Positions 42,987 through 51,435 of a stretch of DNA of 64,000 nucleotides are shown here, one piece after another. Source of the DNA: DAISIL01 sp036822015 (GTDB lineage Bacteria > Bacteroidota > Bacteroidia > Cytophagales > Bernardetiaceae). Location: positions 7,074 through 71,073 of the forward strand of contig DAISIL010000009.1 of the NCBI GenBank assembly GCA_036822015.1, written 5' to 3'. The translations under genes and the position numbers were made by a program. Below the pieces are notes generated by a model. It was not told the DNA's origin and did not search any database. It saw only the letters and a program-made list of their open reading frames with translations. How positions within the stretch are numbered: the first letter of the stretch is position 1; every line of letters starts with the position of its first letter.

Positions 42987-44570
42987 TCAATACACATACC
43001 AATCCCCTTCTTTGTAATACCGATAGATGACCTGGTTGTGAAGGGTGTTGATCTCGGGGTCGGGGACAGGTCTCCAGTTTTTGCCGAAGGAGGTAATCAG
43101 ATAGAGGGCTTCGGCGTTGAGCCAACGCAGGGAGAGGCCCTGGAGAGGCAGTTGGCGCAGACGGGCTTTGAGGGTATCTCGGGGCATCTCTTTGTTGGCC
43201 AGTATCCAGCCCCACTCCCCCATAGTCATCACCTGGTTGTGGAGCGGGAGCGTCTGAAAGCCAGCCGTTTGTAGCGTTGTGTCGATGGCTGCAAAAGCCC
43301 TGGGCGCATAGTAGGGGCTGCCTGCCTGTGTGATGAGGATGCCGCCCGGGCGCAAATGGCGATAACAAAAACGATAAAACTCTAAGGTGTAAAGGCGGTT
43401 TAGGTCGATGGTTTTGGGGTCGGGGAAGTCGATGAGGATGACATCGAAGAAGTCCGGTGTATCGGCTAAGTAGTTGAAGCCGTCTTCGTTGCGCACCACT
43501 AGCCGTGGGTCATCGAAGGCATTGCGGTTCATCTCCCTAAAAACGGGATGCTGGCTACCCAACACCGTCATGGCGGGGTCTAAGTCCACCAGAACCACCT
43601 CCTCCACTGCCGCGTATTGCAACACCTCACGCAAGGCACATCCATCGCCGCCCCCCAAAATCAAGACGCGCTGCGGATGCCGATGCAGTCCCATGGCACT
43701 ATGTACCATCGGCTCGTGGTAAAGGTATTCATCGAAGGTACTCAACTGGAGATGACCGTTGAGGTAGAGCCAATGGTCGGCTTTGTAGCGCGTCAGGACG
43801 ATCTTTTGGTAGGGCGTTTGTTGCTGAAAAACCACCCGATCCAGATAGCGGCTCTGCTCCCCGTACTGCACCACGTCATCAGCAAAGATCAGCCCACCGA
43901 GCAAAAGCAAAGCCGTAGCCCCACCCAAAAGCCGTATCGGACGCTGCCAGTGTGCCGCAATCATGCCCCGCAAAACATACATCAAAGCCAGGGCTACCCC
44001 CAGATTGATACTCCCCAAAATGAAAGGCGTATAAGTCAATCCCAACAGCGGCAAGCCCACAAAAGCAAAAAACACCCCACCCACCAGACTGCCGTAGTAG
44101 TCTTTCTCCATGACATGGGAGATATTCACGCGCAGGTCTTCGTAGGCTTCGTTTAGGCGTGTAACGAGCGGTATTTCCATCCCGATCAGGAGTCCGATCA
44201 GGGTACTCAACAGGTAGATCACAACACCGGCATAATCAAAAGCAAAAACAAATAGCCGATAATTAAAACTTTTGTACGCCGTAGCCGCATACGCAATCAA
44301 GACACAGAAAGAAACCAAAATAGAAAGCAAAAACTCAATCAAGAGAAACTTTTCGAGCAGGTGTTTATCCAAAAACTGACTGAACCGGCTTCCCAGCCCC
44401 ATCGAAAAGAGCATCACGGATAGAATCATTGTCCACTGCAAGACGGAGTTACCCAAAAAGTAGGTCGCCAGTGTCGAAAGAATGTACTCGGCCACAATAC
44501 CCGAAAGCCCCGTAGCAAAGAGCGCGATTTTGAGTGCCAAAGAAGGATGTAAACGCAAAGCAGCAGGCAT
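42987..44570 (-). CDS. Membrane-anchored polyamine aminopropyltransferase (spermidine synthase-like)
   Basis: The 527-residue protein has about seven transmembrane helices in its first 230 residues (ALFATGLSGIVAEYILSTLA onwards), then a spermidine synthase-type methyltransferase fold. That part carries FDEYLYHEPMVHSAMGLH, VLILGGGDGCALREVL, the acidic EEVVLVDLDPAM and the aspartate-rich ILIDFPDPKTIDLNRLYT. The TM-fused architecture is widespread; the donor, decarboxylated SAM or another nucleoside, is unproven. It follows the Nif3-like gene by 5 nt. Confidence 0.88.
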   Translation of the reverse strand: MPAALRLHPSLALKIALFATGLSGIVAEYILSTLATYFLGNSVLQWTMILSVMLFSMGLGSRFSQFLDKHLLEKFLLIEFLLSILVSFCVLIAYAATAYKSFNYRLFVFAFDYAGVVIYLLSTLIGLLIGMEIPLVTRLNEAYEDLRVNISHVMEKDYYGSLVGGVFFAFVGLPLLGLTYTPFILGSINLGVALALMYVLRGMIAAHWQRPIRLLGGATALLLLGGLIFADDVVQYGEQSRYLDRVVFQQQTPYQKIVLTRYKADHWLYLNGHLQLSTFDEYLYHEPMVHSAMGLHRHPQRVLILGGGDGCALREVLQYAAVEEVVLVDLDPAMTVLGSQHPVFREMNRNAFDDPRLVVRNEDGFNYLADTPDFFDVILIDFPDPKTIDLNRLYTLEFYRFCYRHLRPGGILITQAGSPYYAPRAFAAIDTTLQTAGFQTLPLHNQVMTMGEWGWILANKEMPRDTLKARLRQLPLQGLSLRWLNAEALYLITSFGKNWRPVPDPEINTLHNQVIYRYYKEGDWYVY

Positions 44571-44575
44571 AGATT

Positions 44576-45349
44576 TTAGAAATAGTAGTTCACCGGATTG
44601 GTAACTTGTTGGGTGGCATAGGCAGGCAAATCGGGGAAATGCTCACCCAGGTAGTCCAGGAGCAAATCCACCGTCCCGATTTCGCTTTCGTAGTGGCCCA
44701 CATCAGCGATCACAATGCGACCCTGGGCATCAAAAAACTGATGGTATTTGTAATCCGAGGTAATGAAAAAGTCCGCTTTGGCAGCTACGGCATGTTCCAA
44801 CAAAAAACTCCCCGCCCCTCCGCAAACGGCTACTCGTTGTACGGGGCGGTGGCGCAGGGCTGTATGCCGAACAAGCGGCAGCCGAAGGGATGCCTTCAGA
44901 TGTGCCAGGAAGTCCGGCTCTGGCATCGCCTCAGGCAGAACACCGAGCATACCCGCCCCGCTGCTTTCATCCAGGAAGGCCTCTGGCTCAAGGCCCAGCT
45001 GTTGGCAGAGCCTCGCATTGACCCCCTCCCACACTTGATCGAGGTTGGTATGAATCGCATAAAGCGATACCCGGGCACGCAAGGCAGCCATCACGCTGCG
45101 CTCCACGTAGGTACGTCCGGTGATCTGGCGCAAGCCCGAGAAGATGATCGGATGATGCGAGACGATGAGGTTACAGCCACGTTCCTGGGCTTCATGCACG
45201 ATGGCTTCGGTGGCATCCAGGCTCACCAGCACGCCCGTAAGCACTGCATGAGCATCTCCCACGAGCAGTCCGGCGTTATCGTAGCTGGCTTGTAGGGGCA
45301 GGGGTGCTAATTTTTCCAGTCTGTCTGTAAGGTCTTGAACAGTAGGCAT
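44576..45349 (-). CDS. Nif3-like dinuclear metal-centre protein
   Basis: This 257-residue cytosolic protein is of the YbgI/NIF3 family, sometimes annotated as GTP cyclohydrolase I type 2. The metal ligands are in LIVSHHPIIFSGL, YAIHTNLDQVWEGVN and VIADVGHYESE. Length matches the short form without the internal PII-like insertion. ATG at 45349 is used; a frame extending to 45526 runs through the preceding gene. It lies 7 nt after the lipoprotein gene. Confidence 0.9.
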   Translation of the reverse strand: MPTVQDLTDRLEKLAPLPLQASYDNAGLLVGDAHAVLTGVLVSLDATEAIVHEAQERGCNLIVSHHPIIFSGLRQITGRTYVERSVMAALRARVSLYAIHTNLDQVWEGVNARLCQQLGLEPEAFLDESSGAGMLGVLPEAMPEPDFLAHLKASLRLPLVRHTALRHRPVQRVAVCGGAGSFLLEHAVAAKADFFITSDYKYHQFFDAQGRIVIADVGHYESEIGTVDLLLDYLGEHFPDLPAYATQQVTNPVNYYF

Positions 45350-45356
45350 AAAGCAA

Positions 45357-45758
45357 TCAATCAAGGGCTTTGATGAGCAGTAAGCTATCCTGAAAGCTGA
45401 CCACCTCCCAGCGGTGCTGCTCGGCTTTGCTTCCCGGGACAGAGGCCCGGGCAGGAAGTTGTATCTCAACGATGAGGGGCTTCTCCTGAACGAGCTTCCA
45501 GCTACCCTGTCGGGCTTCCTGCCCATCGGTGGGGGCTATATCCAGCGAAACGAAGACATTTTTTTCTTCTAAGCGAAACCCAACCCGCCCACGCGCCGGC
45601 GGAAAGGGATAATCCACGGGGCGATAGGCGCGAAGTCCATCACGGTCGTCTTCAAAAGCATGAAAAAAGGTGATGCCCAGGAGGGCTTGTAAGTTCTCCT
45701 CGCGGCAGCTACCGGCAGTGAGGGCAAAGAGCAAGAAAAGTAAAAGCGAAATTTTCAT
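45357..45758 (-). CDS. Small lipoprotein of unknown function
   Basis: This 133-residue protein has a lipoprotein signal peptide (MKISLLLFLLFALTAGSC, cysteine 18). The remainder is a beta-rich domain (RGRVGFRLEEKNVFVSLDI, PLIVEIQLPARA, WEVVSFQDSLLLIK). No family recognised. A start at 45788 would fall ahead of the promoter box, so 45758 is used. It heads the lipoprotein-Nif3-aminopropyltransferase operon. Confidence 0.65.
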   Translation of the reverse strand: MKISLLLFLLFALTAGSCREENLQALLGITFFHAFEDDRDGLRAYRPVDYPFPPARGRVGFRLEEKNVFVSLDIAPTDGQEARQGSWKLVQEKPLIVEIQLPARASVPGSKAEQHRWEVVSFQDSLLLIKALD

Positions 45759-45776
45759 TTGATTTTTGGTTATTGT

Positions 45777-45784
45777 TATATTTG
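45777..45784 (+). promoter_or_regulatory. -7 promoter box for the TlpA-like genes (TATATTTG)
   Basis: A perfect TAnnTTTG, 18 nt before the ATG at 45803. It is one arm of the palindrome described with the opposed box at 45786-45793. Confidence 0.55.
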
Positions 45785-45785
45785 C

Positions 45786-45793
45786 CAAATGTA
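45786..45793 (-). promoter_or_regulatory. -7 promoter box for the lipoprotein operon (TACATTTG)
   Basis: A perfect TAnnTTTG on the minus strand, 27 nt before the lipoprotein ATG. It is directly opposed to the plus-strand box, so the two predicted transcripts overlap by about 8 nt at their 5' ends. Confidence 0.55.
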
Positions 45794-45802
45794 CTGATCT
45801 GG

Positions 45803-47314
45803 ATGGCTTGGCGTATGTATCGAAGGATGGTCTTTTTTTGGCTGATGATGGGGTTTTGGTGGGGAAGCAGTTTGGAGGGACAAGCTACCCGTACCTTGCT
45901 TGTGGGTCAGGTATCGGGGGGCGTGAAGCCAGAAATCTCTTTGCGGCTGCAACCACCCTTTGGGGCCCTTGTGCCGGCCGACGAATATCAACAAAAATTA
46001 GACAAAGACGGGCGTTTTTCGTTTTTTTTGGAGATCAGTCATCCCCAGACGGCTGTTTTGACGTATCGGGAGATGAGCTATGAGGTTTTTTTGATGCCCG
46101 GCGACAGCCTATACTACGAATTTAGTTTTTCGGCCGTCCGTACATCGTCTTCGTTTAGTGGGCGGGGCGATGCCCACAATACGGCTCATCTGATGATGCG
46201 CCAGGAGTTTTTGCAGCTCCAAAGTGCCGATGCGTACCTCTCGGAGCTACCCCGCAACACCACGCCCTTCTCCCTCACTCGTCAGCTTCAAACCGAAGAA
46301 GCCCGCCAGATGGCATATCTGCACAGCCTCTCCGACGATATGCAGCCCGACCCGGTGTATCTGGACATCGAAAAAAACAACATCCGCTACGGCAACGCCC
46401 TGCTGAAGCACAACTTTTTTATGGGTTACACCCTCGATAACGGCGGGCGATATGAAGACTACTGGACGACCTCGGTTGAGCAACTCATGGAGGTCTATCC
46501 CCTCGAAAGCCCGCACGGATCGGCACTCCTAAGCCCGGCCTATCGGGAATACCTCAAGCTGGTGCTGGCGTATTGGTACAAAAAACAACACCCCGAGGCA
46601 GGATCGGAACGCGCCGAACAGATCGAACGCAAGTGGCGTATTGTCGAGACACGCTTCCCGACCGACGTACAGGACTACCTATACACCTATCTGATCCTAT
46701 CCAAATACCCCGATCCAGAAAAGAACATCCACACGGCCCTAAACCAGGACGAGTACGTCCGCTGGCTTTCGCGTTATCGGGCCGTCTCTAAGGTGAGGTA
46801 CTTTTGGGAGTTGCTTACCCAGGAGGGACAGTTGCGCTACCAGCAGGCGACCCCTTCGGAGAGCAACGCCCTTACACCCGAATCCCTGGCAGCGGTGCAG
46901 TTCTTGGAGAAAGACGTAAGCCCCCTAACGGCCTTCACCGATTTTGTGAACCAAAACGCAGGCAAGGTTATCCTCGTCGATTTTTGGGCCAGTTGGTGCC
47001 AACCCTGCCTAGCCGTCATGCCCCAACTCCATCGTCTGCAAGCCGAGTACAAAAACGAAGCCTTGACCTATCTCTTTGTCTCGATGGATCAAGACCGCGA
47101 AAAATGGCGCAAAGCCGCCTGGAAACACCGCCTCAACGGTACGCATCTCTTTGCCAAAGACGGCTTTAACGCAGACCTGGCCAAGCTCTTTGGCGTGCGG
47201 GCTTTGCCGCGTTATATGCTCGTGGACAAGCAAGGGGTCATTAGCGTTTTTATGGCTGCCTCGCCCGCCGAAATCGACCAACTCCGCCAACAAATCAATG
47301 CCTTACTTTACTAA
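45803..47314 (+). CDS. TlpA-like thiol-disulfide oxidoreductase with intact CxxC
   Basis: The 503-residue exported protein has an N-terminal hydrophobic segment (MVFFWLMMGFWWGSSLEGQ), a beta-sandwich DUF4369-like region (about 30-110), a long helical linker, and a C-terminal thioredoxin domain with the catalytic VDFWASWCQPCLAVMPQL (WCxxC) and the cis-proline segment ALPRYMLVD. Such proteins reduce periplasmic disulfides, for example in cytochrome c maturation. It is followed 8 nt later by a homologous gene. ATG at 45803 is chosen from the promoter position; later ATGs at 45815 and 45827 are possible. Confidence 0.85.
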   Translation: MAWRMYRRMVFFWLMMGFWWGSSLEGQATRTLLVGQVSGGVKPEISLRLQPPFGALVPADEYQQKLDKDGRFSFFLEISHPQTAVLTYREMSYEVFLMPGDSLYYEFSFSAVRTSSSFSGRGDAHNTAHLMMRQEFLQLQSADAYLSELPRNTTPFSLTRQLQTEEARQMAYLHSLSDDMQPDPVYLDIEKNNIRYGNALLKHNFFMGYTLDNGGRYEDYWTTSVEQLMEVYPLESPHGSALLSPAYREYLKLVLAYWYKKQHPEAGSERAEQIERKWRIVETRFPTDVQDYLYTYLILSKYPDPEKNIHTALNQDEYVRWLSRYRAVSKVRYFWELLTQEGQLRYQQATPSESNALTPESLAAVQFLEKDVSPLTAFTDFVNQNAGKVILVDFWASWCQPCLAVMPQLHRLQAEYKNEALTYLFVSMDQDREKWRKAAWKHRLNGTHLFAKDGFNADLAKLFGVRALPRYMLVDKQGVISVFMAASPAEIDQLRQQINALLY

Positions 47315-47322
47315 GAAAAAAC

Positions 47323-48828
47323 ATGAAGCTGTACAAAAACATAGTCTATTCTTTGATAATCAGCATTTTATTGCTTTTCCCTAGCAGTATTTCCGCCAAT
47401 GAAGCCACGGCAATTAAGGGCCTGGTCAAAGAGGGCAAGGAAAAAACGATCTTGTTCATTTACAATGAAAATATCAGCGAGTTGGTCTTCCAACAAACCA
47501 AAAAAGCCACCCTGGATGCGAAAGGACAATTTACGATACCGCTCTCCCTGGCCCACGCCTATCCCGCCCTGTTGCGCTACGAAAACATCGACTATCCCAT
47601 CTTTGTCCGTCCGGGCAGTGCCTTAGAAGTCGAGATCAACGCCCTTGAGGGTACGCTGCATATCCAGAGGGGCAAAGGAGCCGATGATGCCATTGCCTAC
47701 CAGCACATCCGAAAGTATTTCCCCCGCCTCGATTATCCCCTCCAGTGGGCCATCGAACAAGAAGAAAACCTTAGTCCACAAGAACTTACCCAGCGTACCG
47801 AAGACCGACAACGCCGGCAATTTCTTCACCTCAATACCCTCTATGAAAAGCTCCAGCTCTCCCAGGAATATGCCCGCTACGAAAAAAACAATATCTTCTA
47901 TGGCACAGCCCTGGCCCAATATGCCTATCTGCGCCGACAAAAAAACGAAGATGTCGCCGTATTCCTGGATACCTTTGACTCACTCCTGACCCAATATCCC
48001 ATCATCAGCCCCTTTGATTACAACCTTCACTGCCACAACTACACCCGCTATCTGCTCCAATTCCTGGAACACAACTACCGACGCTATACCATCGAGACAC
48101 CTCCCGAGGAGATCAAAAACGAAACCGAAGCCCGATGGGAGATCGTCCAGCAGACCTTCCCCGAAAACATCCGCTGCTACGGGCTGATGAGCGTCCTGGC
48201 AGGCAAGTACTTCGACGATGCCCAAACCTATGACTACCTCAACAAGACCGACTTTGAGGCTTATGCCAAAAAGTTTTCCGCCACTTGTACCGATCCTTTC
48301 TACCAACGCCTCCTCGACTACGAGCGCAAAGCCCGCTACAACACCAATGCCCTCAAAGGCATCACGGATTCACCCACAGGGCTGATGCAGTTCCGATCCA
48401 TAGAAGCCAAACGCGGCGGCTCCTGGCCCACCTTCAACCACTTCCTGGGGCAGCACAAAGGCAAGGTCATCATGGTTACTTTTTGGGAAAGTGCCTGTCA
48501 GCCTTTTTTGATGGAAGTCCCGAAGGCACAGCAAGTGATGGACAAATATGGCTCCGTTGTTTTTTTGTTTGTTGGGTTAGACCGAGAAAAGTTTAAGTGG
48601 CAAAAAGCCTTGCGCCAATACCCGCTCGTGGGCAGCTATCAGTATTGGCTCTCCGAAGGTACTTCGGCTGACCTACCCCGACGCTATGGTGTCATTCGTC
48701 TGCCGCGCTATTTGCTCTTCGATAAGGAAGGCAAGCTAGCCGAAGCCGAGGCACCCTCCTTTGCAGAAACCGAACGCCTGGACGAAAAAATACGTGCGCT
48801 CATCGGTAACCAACAACAAAATCGTTGA
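47323..48828 (+). CDS. TlpA-like paralogue with degenerate active site (CxxF)
   Basis: This 501-residue exported protein has a signal peptide (NIVYSLIISILLLFPSSISA) and the same architecture as the preceding gene: N-terminal beta domain, helical linker, thioredoxin domain. The catalytic segment reads MVTFWESACQPFLMEVPKA, where the copy upstream has WASWCQPC: the second cysteine is Phe and the tryptophan before the first is Ala. The cis-proline loop RLPRYLLFD remains. The reading frame is intact, so it is not an obvious pseudogene. A monothiol or non-enzymatic binding role is an inference. Confidence 0.8.
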   Translation: MKLYKNIVYSLIISILLLFPSSISANEATAIKGLVKEGKEKTILFIYNENISELVFQQTKKATLDAKGQFTIPLSLAHAYPALLRYENIDYPIFVRPGSALEVEINALEGTLHIQRGKGADDAIAYQHIRKYFPRLDYPLQWAIEQEENLSPQELTQRTEDRQRRQFLHLNTLYEKLQLSQEYARYEKNNIFYGTALAQYAYLRRQKNEDVAVFLDTFDSLLTQYPIISPFDYNLHCHNYTRYLLQFLEHNYRRYTIETPPEEIKNETEARWEIVQQTFPENIRCYGLMSVLAGKYFDDAQTYDYLNKTDFEAYAKKFSATCTDPFYQRLLDYERKARYNTNALKGITDSPTGLMQFRSIEAKRGGSWPTFNHFLGQHKGKVIMVTFWESACQPFLMEVPKAQQVMDKYGSVVFLFVGLDREKFKWQKALRQYPLVGSYQYWLSEGTSADLPRRYGVIRLPRYLLFDKEGKLAEAEAPSFAETERLDEKIRALIGNQQQNR

Positions 48829-48846
48829 TGGTCTGGTTAGTACGCC

Positions 48847-49500
48847 ATGAAAGCCCATGTGCATACCCTCCATGCCCAAAAAGACGCGCATTTTTTGTCC
48901 CAAGACCGCCAAGACCCCGTTACGGGAGAGTTTTTTGAGGTCGGTGATCGGGTTGTTGTCTGTGCTGCCTGCAAATCCGCTTTCCTGACCGAGAGCTGGA
49001 CATATCTGGGAGAGCAGCACTGCGGACAAATACGCACCCTACCTAGCCTCCCGTTTCATACACGCCTGCGCCTACGCAACAACTTTCTTCGGCTCACCAA
49101 CGGGCGAAGCGTCCGTTTGGCTAACCACCGAAAGCGTATTTTGGCATTGGTTGTCGATGTGTGGGTATCCTTGATGCTTTCGCTGCTCGTGATGCTACCC
49201 ATCGCCTCGGTCTATTTTTGGATGCGCGATACCAGCTACGGCGTAGGCAAGAGCATGTTCAGGATTCGGGCGGTTAATTGCCACAACGGACAGGGCTGCT
49301 CGGCAGGTCAGTCGTTTTGGTACAATCTCTGGATGGGTTTTTTGGTGGGTATGCCCCACTGGATTTTTGTTTGTCAGCAGGTGTCGACGGACTTAGGGCG
49401 GTATATCTCCATGACCTGGTGGGTGTTTTTGCTGATGGCACTGATCGAACGGTTTTTTCCCAAAGGCTTGCGCGAGGAAATATGGGTCATTGAGGCATAG
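48847..49500 (+). CDS. RDD-family membrane protein with N-terminal zinc-ribbon-like module
   Basis: This 217-residue protein has a cytosolic N-terminal module with DPVTGEFFEVGDRVVVCAAC (Cys 39 and 42) and EQHCG (His 58, Cys 59), a plausible zinc site. An RDD-type membrane domain follows from about residue 97 (RKRILALVVDVWVSLML, then FWMRDTSYGVGKSMFRIRAV). The arginine-aspartate pair typical of RDD is represented by R98-K99 and D106. Function unknown; transport or membrane signalling has been suggested for RDD proteins. It starts 18 nt after the TlpA paralogue. Confidence 0.75.
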   Translation: MKAHVHTLHAQKDAHFLSQDRQDPVTGEFFEVGDRVVVCAACKSAFLTESWTYLGEQHCGQIRTLPSLPFHTRLRLRNNFLRLTNGRSVRLANHRKRILALVVDVWVSLMLSLLVMLPIASVYFWMRDTSYGVGKSMFRIRAVNCHNGQGCSAGQSFWYNLWMGFLVGMPHWIFVCQQVSTDLGRYISMTWWVFLLMALIERFFPKGLREEIWVIEA

Positions 49501-49537
49501 CCCCACGCGGTTTTCTACAAACCTCTGGCGGGGCTAT
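49497..49537. terminator. Possible bidirectional terminator hairpin
   Basis: Arms ATAGCCCC (49497-49504) and GGGGCTAT (49530-49537) overlap the RDD stop codon and lie between convergent genes. The loop is long (25 nt) and the T-tract is short, so confidence is modest. Confidence 0.4.
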
Positions 49538-49550
49538 CTTTGTTTGCTGC

Positions 49551-50432
49551 TTATTTTTTGCGGGTGTTTTTGCGGATCGTCTGTTCGATCATGTCCCACA
49601 TCGGCTCGGGAATGCCACTCAACATATTGAACTGCCCTCCTCCCATGACGGTCTCGCCGGCATCAATGGAGATGACTTGTCCGTTGATGTAGCTCGAGTA
49701 GTCCGAGACCAGAAAAGCGCACAAGTTGGCCAGCTCTTGGTGCTCACCCGTTCGCTTAAAGGGGATGCGCTTGGTGAAGTCAAACTTCTCTTTGAGGTCT
49801 TCGGGGAACAGACGATCCCAGGCACCTTTGGTGGGAAAAGGTCCTGGTGCTACGGCGTTGAGCCGGATGCCGTATTTGCTTCCCCACTCGGCGGCCAGCG
49901 AGCGGGTAAGGGCATTGAGACCGGACTTAGCGCAAGCCGAAGGAACAACATAGCCCGATCCGGTATCTGCGTAAGTTGTACTGACCGAAAGCACCGTTCC
50001 TTTGTCCTGATCCGCGATCCATCGCTTGCCGAGTTCGAGGGTGTAGTTGATGGATCCTTGCAAGACAATCCCGATCACGGCCTCAAAGGCACGATAAGAA
50101 AGCCGCTCGGTGGGGCTGATAAAATTGCCGGCGGCGTTGTTAATCAAGGCATCTATTTTGCCAAACTTTTCATAGCCCGCCGCGATGGTAGCCACGACCT
50201 GATCGTAGTTGCGGACATCGCCCGCTACGGGAAGCACCGCTCCGCCAGTGGACTCGGACATCTCCTGGGCGGCTTGGGTCAAGACCTCCTCACGGCGGCC
50301 CGTAATGACCAGGTTTGCGCCCAGCTCAAGCAAATACGTGCCAATGGAGCGGCCCAGTCCTGTTCCTCCGCCCGTAATCAGGACGGTTTTGCCTTGCATG
50401 GCATCGGGTTGTAACATCGGTTGATCGAACAT
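49551..50432 (-). CDS. Short-chain dehydrogenase/reductase, 2,4-dienoyl-CoA reductase-like
   Basis: This 293-residue NAD(P)H enzyme has GKTVLITGGGTGLGRSIGTYL as the nucleotide site, INNAAGNFISPTERLSYRAF and SVSTTYADTGSGYVVPSACAKSGL. In place of the common YxxxK tyrosine the position aligned has the SACAKSG motif, as in mammalian-type peroxisomal/mitochondrial 2,4-dienoyl-CoA reductases (DECR), which lack the tyrosine. Together with NFISPTERLS this suggests beta-oxidation of polyunsaturated fatty acids. ATG at 50432 is chosen; an extension to 50498 overlaps the upstream lipoprotein gene. Confidence 0.88.
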   Translation of the reverse strand: MFDQPMLQPDAMQGKTVLITGGGTGLGRSIGTYLLELGANLVITGRREEVLTQAAQEMSESTGGAVLPVAGDVRNYDQVVATIAAGYEKFGKIDALINNAAGNFISPTERLSYRAFEAVIGIVLQGSINYTLELGKRWIADQDKGTVLSVSTTYADTGSGYVVPSACAKSGLNALTRSLAAEWGSKYGIRLNAVAPGPFPTKGAWDRLFPEDLKEKFDFTKRIPFKRTGEHQELANLCAFLVSDYSSYINGQVISIDAGETVMGGGQFNMLSGIPEPMWDMIEQTIRKNTRKK

Positions 50433-50442
50433 AGGTGTTGGT

Positions 50443-51378
50443 TTAGGTGTGTGGCAGCTCGGATGAGGTATGCCGTTGAGATTCAATAAACTGTTCAATT
50501 TCAGGAGTTTTGCGCCAGTCGTTGCGGCGCAATTCCTCTTGATAACGATTCAGGAGCCTTCCCAGGCGCGTCTGGGGATACTTACCCACCAGGTAGCGAT
50601 AGGCTTGCTCAAACTCTAAGGTGAGTTGCCCGCTTTCATAATCGAAGGCAGGGCTGTTGTCGGTACCTTCGAGCAGCACAAAACGATAACGCCGCATCCG
50701 AGCCGCAATATCGCTCTGGAGCGGAAACTGCTCATACTGCCCCGTAAAGACCTCCCAAAAAACTGCCCACTCCCCTAATTGTTTGGGGGAGATCAGGAGG
50801 GTAGCATCAGCGATAAAGCCCTCCCGCACTTCTCTTTGGTGCTGATCCAGAAAAAACTGAAAAGGTCGAGACAGCCTAGCGTAAAAATGCTGGGGCAGAA
50901 AATCCGGGTCTTCACCGACGACCCAAAGCCCCTCCACAAGCAGAAGACGAAATCCGTGGCGTTGCAAAGAATCATCTAAGAGAACCCGCTCTTTCTCAAA
51001 CCGCTCCAAAAGCGTATAGTTGCTTTCGGTGGCCGGATCATTGGCTCTTTGGAGGTTGATCTGCTCCAATACATCGAAATAGAAATACCAAATATCCACA
51101 AAAGCCGCATCCCGAAACATCACCGGCAAATCCGCAACCACCGTCTGGTACTCTTGTACGACGATGGTCATCTGCTCGGGGCGATCACAGGGCAAAGACC
51201 CCAAAAAAAGACGGAACTCCTCAAATACTTTTTGCGCTGCCGTATCCAAAACCGTTGTTGGGGGCTGGGCCGGCAGGGGAGGCAAAAGGTCATCCTGGGG
51301 CGTATGGGGTTCTTGCTGGCAAGCCAACAAGCCCAAAGACAAACCTACACCGATCAACCATTGCCCAAAAGGTGCCAT
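50443..51378 (-). CDS. Predicted lipoprotein of unknown function (311 aa)
   Basis: A short signal peptide ends in the lipobox LGLLAC (Cys 20), followed by a proline-rich spacer (QDDLLPPLPAQPP) and a mostly helical domain with regions such as VDIWYFYFDVLEQINLQRAN and EFEQAYRYLVGKYPQTRLGRLLNRY. I considered gliding protein GldB but saw no convincing match. Anchored in the inner or outer membrane. It precedes the SDR gene by 10 nt. Confidence 0.65.
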   Translation of the reverse strand: MAPFGQWLIGVGLSLGLLACQQEPHTPQDDLLPPLPAQPPTTVLDTAAQKVFEEFRLFLGSLPCDRPEQMTIVVQEYQTVVADLPVMFRDAAFVDIWYFYFDVLEQINLQRANDPATESNYTLLERFEKERVLLDDSLQRHGFRLLLVEGLWVVGEDPDFLPQHFYARLSRPFQFFLDQHQREVREGFIADATLLISPKQLGEWAVFWEVFTGQYEQFPLQSDIAARMRRYRFVLLEGTDNSPAFDYESGQLTLEFEQAYRYLVGKYPQTRLGRLLNRYQEELRRNDWRKTPEIEQFIESQRHTSSELPHT

Positions 51379-51435
51379 ATCCTACTACGCTTTGATTGCC
51401 CAAGATACAACAAAAGCAGCAAATGGCTGCATCCC

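Noticed and set aside
50443..51378. Assignment of the lipoprotein as gliding protein GldB
   Set aside because: Only the lipobox and overall length fit; no sequence segment I could match to GldB was found.
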